Source of the DNA: an uncultured Flavobacteriales bacterium
GTDB taxonomy: Bacteria > Bacteroidota > Bacteroidia > Flavobacteriales > Crocinitomicaceae
Length of the DNA stretch: 64,000 nt
Assembly (NCBI GenBank): GCA_946480085.1
Contig: CAMLHZ010000008.1
Coordinates: forward strand, 62,001 to 126,000
Direction of reading: 5' to 3'
Position 1 is the first letter of the stretch. Every line of letters starts with the position of its first letter. The translations under genes were made by a program, and so were the position numbers. Under the pieces are notes generated by a model. That model worked only from the letters and a program-made list of their open reading frames with translations, had not been told where the DNA came from and did not search any database. Of the stretch, positions 61,278-64,000 are shown in pieces.

Positions 61278-61778
61278 ATGCAAAAAATTGGAATTATACT
61301 ATTAGCTGCTGCTCTTACGATTATGTCGTGTAACAAGCAGAAGAGAAAGATGAAAGGTTTGGTTGGAAACTGGACTATTGAACAATCTGAAAGAATGGTT
61401 ATTACAACCGGTGGAAGCGAGGATGTTTATGAGGATATTTCTAACTGTGGAGATATCGTTATTTCTGATATTCACGAAGATTCTACAACAGTGAAGAACT
61501 TTACATTCACTTACATTGATGCAAACGGTGATACATTGAAGGTAACGAACAAGTTGTACACAGATGATAAAAACAAGCGTATCGTTTTCAAAAACGCGCT
61601 TTGTGATACCACTGTTGGATGTGATTTGATCTGGACTGTTGACAAGAGTAAGAAGAACAAACAAATTTGGTCGGCTTACGGTATTGACAACGATTTCTTT
61701 TATTCACCGAACAATTTTGACCCAAATAACGCCAACCAATGGCTAATGTGGCGCATCACTTTGAAGCGCAACGACTAG
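61278..61778 (+). CDS. Small lipoprotein, lipocalin-like
   Basis: A 166-residue lipoprotein (ALTIMSC lipobox) with LVGNWTIEQSER early in the mature part and a W-rich C-terminus (NQWLMWRITLKRND). It resembles the lipocalin-like Bacteroidota lipoproteins (compare ISGSWDLEETV at 19338-19781). It lies 3 nt after the barrel gene, so both are likely co-transcribed. The stop region overlaps the convergent GH25 gene by 4 nt. Confidence 0.72.
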   Translation: MQKIGIILLAAALTIMSCNKQKRKMKGLVGNWTIEQSERMVITTGGSEDVYEDISNCGDIVISDIHEDSTTVKNFTFTYIDANGDTLKVTNKLYTDDKNKRIVFKNALCDTTVGCDLIWTVDKSKKNKQIWSAYGIDNDFFYSPNNFDPNNANQWLMWRITLKRND

Positions 61779-62548
61779 AAGAAGCTTAGGTTTGATACGT
61801 TCAAATCTACGTTTTCATTAATTCCTGGCAGTTTTCCTTCTTCGGAAAATTGCCAGTGAATTACATTAGGATCGCTCATGAATTGCGGTTCTCTGCTATA
61901 AGCAGCCAACCAAAACTGATACCCGTCTAATTTTCCTCTGAACTTGGTTTCATAAAACGATAATGAAGTGTAAATAACAGGTTTCATTCCTGTTTTCTTT
62001 TCAACTTCCTCAGACCAAATTTTGATCTTTGCAATCAGATCTTCGTCAGAAAATCCTTCTTCTTCAACATCAAGAACTGGTGCCATATCGATACTTCGGT
62101 GTTTATAAACCGAAAGAAAATGCGCTGCCTGTGGCCGAGGTGGTGTTTTAGGATTGAAAAAGTGATAAGCCCCGTTATGAACTCCACGAGCATTCAGATA
62201 TTCCCGGTTTCTTGCCCATTGAGTGTCGGTATGATCACTTCCTTCTGTTGCTTTACAATAAACAAAGTCGATAATGGTATCAAAATGCCCGTCGATCAAC
62301 AAAGCATCCCAATCAATTTCTCCCTGGTGATGAGAAACGTCAATTCCAACACTTTTGTAGCCTTCAGGAACGATCTCATAGAATTTAGCAGAGGTTTGAA
62401 CGTGCTTGTCCGACTTATACCAAAAAACGAAAAAAGCGCCAATGCCAATAGGCAGCAATAGCCAAAAGAAAAGCATCGATTTCGATTTCTTCTTGGATTT
62501 ACGTTTTGTTGTTGGTCGTTTGGTTGAAGTCCTTCTCTTTGCAGCCAC
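61775..62548 (-). CDS. GH25 family lysozyme, membrane-anchored
   Basis: The 257-residue protein starts at GTG 62548. The N-terminus is Arg/Lys-rich (KRRTSTKRPTTKRKSKKKSK) and leads to one membrane helix (about 25-45), giving an inner-membrane anchor with a periplasmic GH25 domain (about 65-257). GIDVSHHQGEIDW opens the barrel and PVLDVEEEGF holds the catalytic Asp/Glu pair. It would cut glycan strands of peptidoglycan. TATCTTTG lies upstream at about 62565-62572 on the minus strand. It overlaps the lipoprotein gene by 4 nt. Confidence 0.86.
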   Translation of the reverse strand: MAAKRRTSTKRPTTKRKSKKKSKSMLFFWLLLPIGIGAFFVFWYKSDKHVQTSAKFYEIVPEGYKSVGIDVSHHQGEIDWDALLIDGHFDTIIDFVYCKATEGSDHTDTQWARNREYLNARGVHNGAYHFFNPKTPPRPQAAHFLSVYKHRSIDMAPVLDVEEEGFSDEDLIAKIKIWSEEVEKKTGMKPVIYTSLSFYETKFRGKLDGYQFWLAAYSREPQFMSDPNVIHWQFSEEGKLPGINENVDLNVSNLSFF

Positions 62549-62595
62549 TTGGGAAATGTTTTGGCAAAGATAATGGTTGGAATGATATTAAACAC

Positions 62596-62623
62596 GTAGG
62601 GACAGCTCGCGAGCTGTCCCTAC
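62596..62623. repeat. Palindromic repeat, family E copy 3
   Basis: A perfect 28-nt palindrome: half-site GTAGGGACAGCTCG followed by its exact complement. It lies 22 nt past the 3-hydroxybutyryl-CoA dehydrogenase stop. Similar in design to 51-80 and 35479-35508. Confidence 0.8.
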
Positions 62624-62644
62624 CGTTATTCAATTAAAGTCAAA

Positions 62645-63535
62645 TCATTTTTTGAAATTCGGAGCAACGATCAAATCTTTCGTTCCGTGTCCCCAAGAGT
62701 AGAATCCTTCTCCAGTTTTCACTCCTTTTTTACCAGCAGTAACCATGTTTACCAACAACGGACAAGGAGCGTATTTCGGATTTCCGAAACCGTCATGTAA
62801 AACTTCCAAAATTGCCAGACAAACGTCCAAACCAATAAAGTCAGCCAATTGCAATGGACCCATTGGATGAGCCATTCCCAATTTCATTACGGTGTCAATT
62901 TCCTCAACTCCGGCAACACCTTCAAACAAAGTATAAATTGCTTCGTTGATCATTGGCATCAAGATTCTATTTGCTACGAATCCAGGATAATCGTTTACCT
63001 CAACCGGAACTTTGTTCAGTTTGCGAGAAACTTCCATGATCGTATTTGTCACTTCATCTGTTGTTGAGTATCCACGGATAATCTCTACCAATTTCATCAC
63101 CGGAACCGGATTCATGAAGTGCATTCCAATTACTTTATCAGCTCTGTTAGTTACAGAAGCAATTTTTGTAATGGAAATAGAAGATGTGTTTGATGCAAGA
63201 ATTACGTTGTCAGCTGTCAATGCATCCAATTGCTTGAAAATATTCAATTTCAAATCCACATTTTCTGTAGCAGCTTCAACCACCAATTCAACACCTTTTA
63301 CACCTTCTTCCATAGAAGTGAAGGTGGTGATGTTTGCTAAGGTTGCATTTTTGTCAGCTTCAGTAATTGCTTCCTTCGCAACTTGGCGATCAAGGTTTTT
63401 ACCGATAGTAGCCAAACCTTTGTCCAAAGACGCCTGAGCCACATCAATTAAAGAAACTTTATATCCGAATTGAGCAAACGTGTGGGCGATTCCATTTCCC
63501 ATTGTTCCAGCTCCAATAACTGCTACATTTTTCAT
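62645..63535 (-). CDS. 3-hydroxybutyryl-CoA dehydrogenase
   Basis: The 296-residue NAD-dependent dehydrogenase oxidises (S)-3-hydroxyacyl-CoA, likely in butanoate or phenylacetate metabolism. The Rossmann site GAGTMGNGIAHTFAQFG is near the N-terminus; SNTSSISITKIA, MHFMNPVPVMKLVE and NDYPGFVANRILMPMINEA are family hallmarks, including the His of MHFMNP in the catalytic pair with Glu. The ATG at 63535 is preferred over the in-frame ATG at 63553. Names hbd or paaH are both possible. No other beta-oxidation genes are adjacent. Confidence 0.92.
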   Translation of the reverse strand: MKNVAVIGAGTMGNGIAHTFAQFGYKVSLIDVAQASLDKGLATIGKNLDRQVAKEAITEADKNATLANITTFTSMEEGVKGVELVVEAATENVDLKLNIFKQLDALTADNVILASNTSSISITKIASVTNRADKVIGMHFMNPVPVMKLVEIIRGYSTTDEVTNTIMEVSRKLNKVPVEVNDYPGFVANRILMPMINEAIYTLFEGVAGVEEIDTVMKLGMAHPMGPLQLADFIGLDVCLAILEVLHDGFGNPKYAPCPLLVNMVTAGKKGVKTGEGFYSWGHGTKDLIVAPNFKK

Positions 63536-63681
63536 GAAGTGTTTTTTTTGCACGAAGATAACGATTTGTTTTAGTGCACAAGCACCCCAAGGGGATTCAT
63601 ATCCTTGAAATACGGTCTTAAATAATGAAGAAATCAGTTGGTAAAAAAACTCCTAATTTGTAATTCGTAGTTTGTAATTCG

Positions 63682-63689
63682 TAATTTTG
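63682..63689 (+). promoter_or_regulatory. -7 element of holA within a family F repeat
   Basis: TAATTTTG, spacer AATA, ATG at 63694. A TTTG at 63657-63660 with a 21-nt spacer fits the -33 element. The sequence is also part of the TAATTCGTAATT repeat family. Confidence 0.6.
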
Positions 63690-63693
63690 AATA

Positions 63694-64000
63694 ATGGATT
63701 ACAAGGCAATTATTTCCGAAACAAAATCAGGAAAATTTCACCCGCTTTACGTGTTACACGGTGAAGAGCCTTTGTTTATCGATAAGATTTCTGACGCCAT
63801 TATTGAACACGCCATATCAGAAGAAGAACGCGATTTCAATCAGATGATTATTTATGGGAAAGATACGGATGCAATGACAATCATGTCGGAGGCAAAGTCT
63901 TTTCCATTTATGGGCGAACGAAAATTGATCGTTGTTCGTGAAGCGCAGGATATGCGTGATTTTTATGATCTTGAGCGATTGCTCGGAGAACTGAATCCTG
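63694..64000 (+). CDS. holA: DNA polymerase III delta subunit (partial, 5' end)
   Basis: The 102 codons visible run off the window end. Translation starts MDYKAIISETKSGKF and contains YVLHGEEPLFIDKISDAII and SFPFMGERKLIVVREAQ, the family start and the AAA+ fold entry of HolA, which loads the sliding clamp as part of the clamp loader complex. Placement and start are supported by a leaderless -7 element. Only the N-terminal part can be judged. Confidence 0.88.
   Translation, partial: MDYKAIISETKSGKFHPLYVLHGEEPLFIDKISDAIIEHAISEEERDFNQMIIYGKDTDAMTIMSEAKSFPFMGERKLIVVREAQDMRDFYDLERLLGELNP

Noticed and set aside
1..64000. CRISPR arrays, prophage or IS elements
   Set aside because: No regularly spaced direct repeats of the right length, no integrase, transposase or phage structural genes were found. 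The repeats present are short palindromes.

Overview
The window reads as a chromosomal segment of a Bacteroidota bacterium, most likely order Flavobacteriales and plausibly a Fluviicola/Crocinitomicaceae-like organism. The reasons are several secreted proteins ending in type IX secretion (T9SS) sorting domains of type A (PxPNP...) and type B ('gliding motility-associated' C-terminus), -7 promoter elements of the form TAnnTTTG, an absence of obvious Shine-Dalgarno sequences, and Bacteroidota families such as DUF4290, DUF6952 and DUF4838. The genus is inference. No prophage, IS element, CRISPR array or classical mobile element was found. Gene content is a mix of housekeeping and envelope genes.

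Layout. 0-8 kb: lysA, two VOC-fold proteins, an MDR oxidoreductase, a Crp-like regulator, a CAT-anticodon tRNA flanked by two broken tRNA copies, heme A synthase (ctaA), an SDR-like protein and a DUF4412 protein. 8-15 kb: a LytS/LytTR two-component pair with a large propeller sensor, then a 6-PKD T9SS surface protein. 15-21 kb: small hypotheticals, a group III truncated hemoglobin, gamma-carbonic anhydrase, a NarL-type regulator, a lipoprotein and two outer-membrane barrel candidates. 21-24.3 kb: a compact oxidative-stress block with oxyR divergent from dps, followed by a 2-Cys peroxiredoxin, thioredoxin and DUF6952. 24-33 kb: a secreted protein with an internal repeat, a glycine-rich lipoprotein, a CotH/lamin-tail T9SS protein, DUF4290 and a nidogen-like T9SS protein. 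33.5-37 kb: murA (with Asp in place of the fosfomycin-target Cys), a TlpA-like thioredoxin, msrB and prmC. 37-45 kb: secreted hypotheticals, an APC permease and a DUF4838 protein. 45-52.7 kb: ffh, two transglutaminase-like or repeat surface proteins and a HisKA_2/LytTR two-component pair. 52.7-64 kb: a secreted transglutaminase, two secreted rhodaneses (one tandem), an SprB-repeat T9SS protein, an S9D-type peptidase, DUF2461, a barrel/lipoprotein pair, GH25 lysozyme, 3-hydroxybutyryl-CoA dehydrogenase and the 5' part of holA.

The most unusual content is between and at the ends of genes. (1) A family of short repeats (here 'C': GACTTCGACTCCGCTCAGTC read on the coding strand) sits at gene 3' ends in a constant orientation. 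It supplies the TAA stop codon of three genes and is translated in frame into the C-terminus of a fourth. (2) Smaller GC-rich palindromes ('A': arms CCTGTCTGCC / ACAGGCAGG; 'B': TCCGCCGCGGCGGA) are inserted into these C repeats, into another hairpin repeat and into two relict tRNA copies, giving nested palindromes. (3) About ten genes carry the -7 element exactly 4 nt before the start codon, the geometry expected for leaderless mRNAs. (4) AT-rich repeat families form large hairpins between convergent genes or lie directly at promoters. These patterns were read by eye from the sequence. Genome-wide counts, RNA-seq and comparative alignment would decide what they mean.
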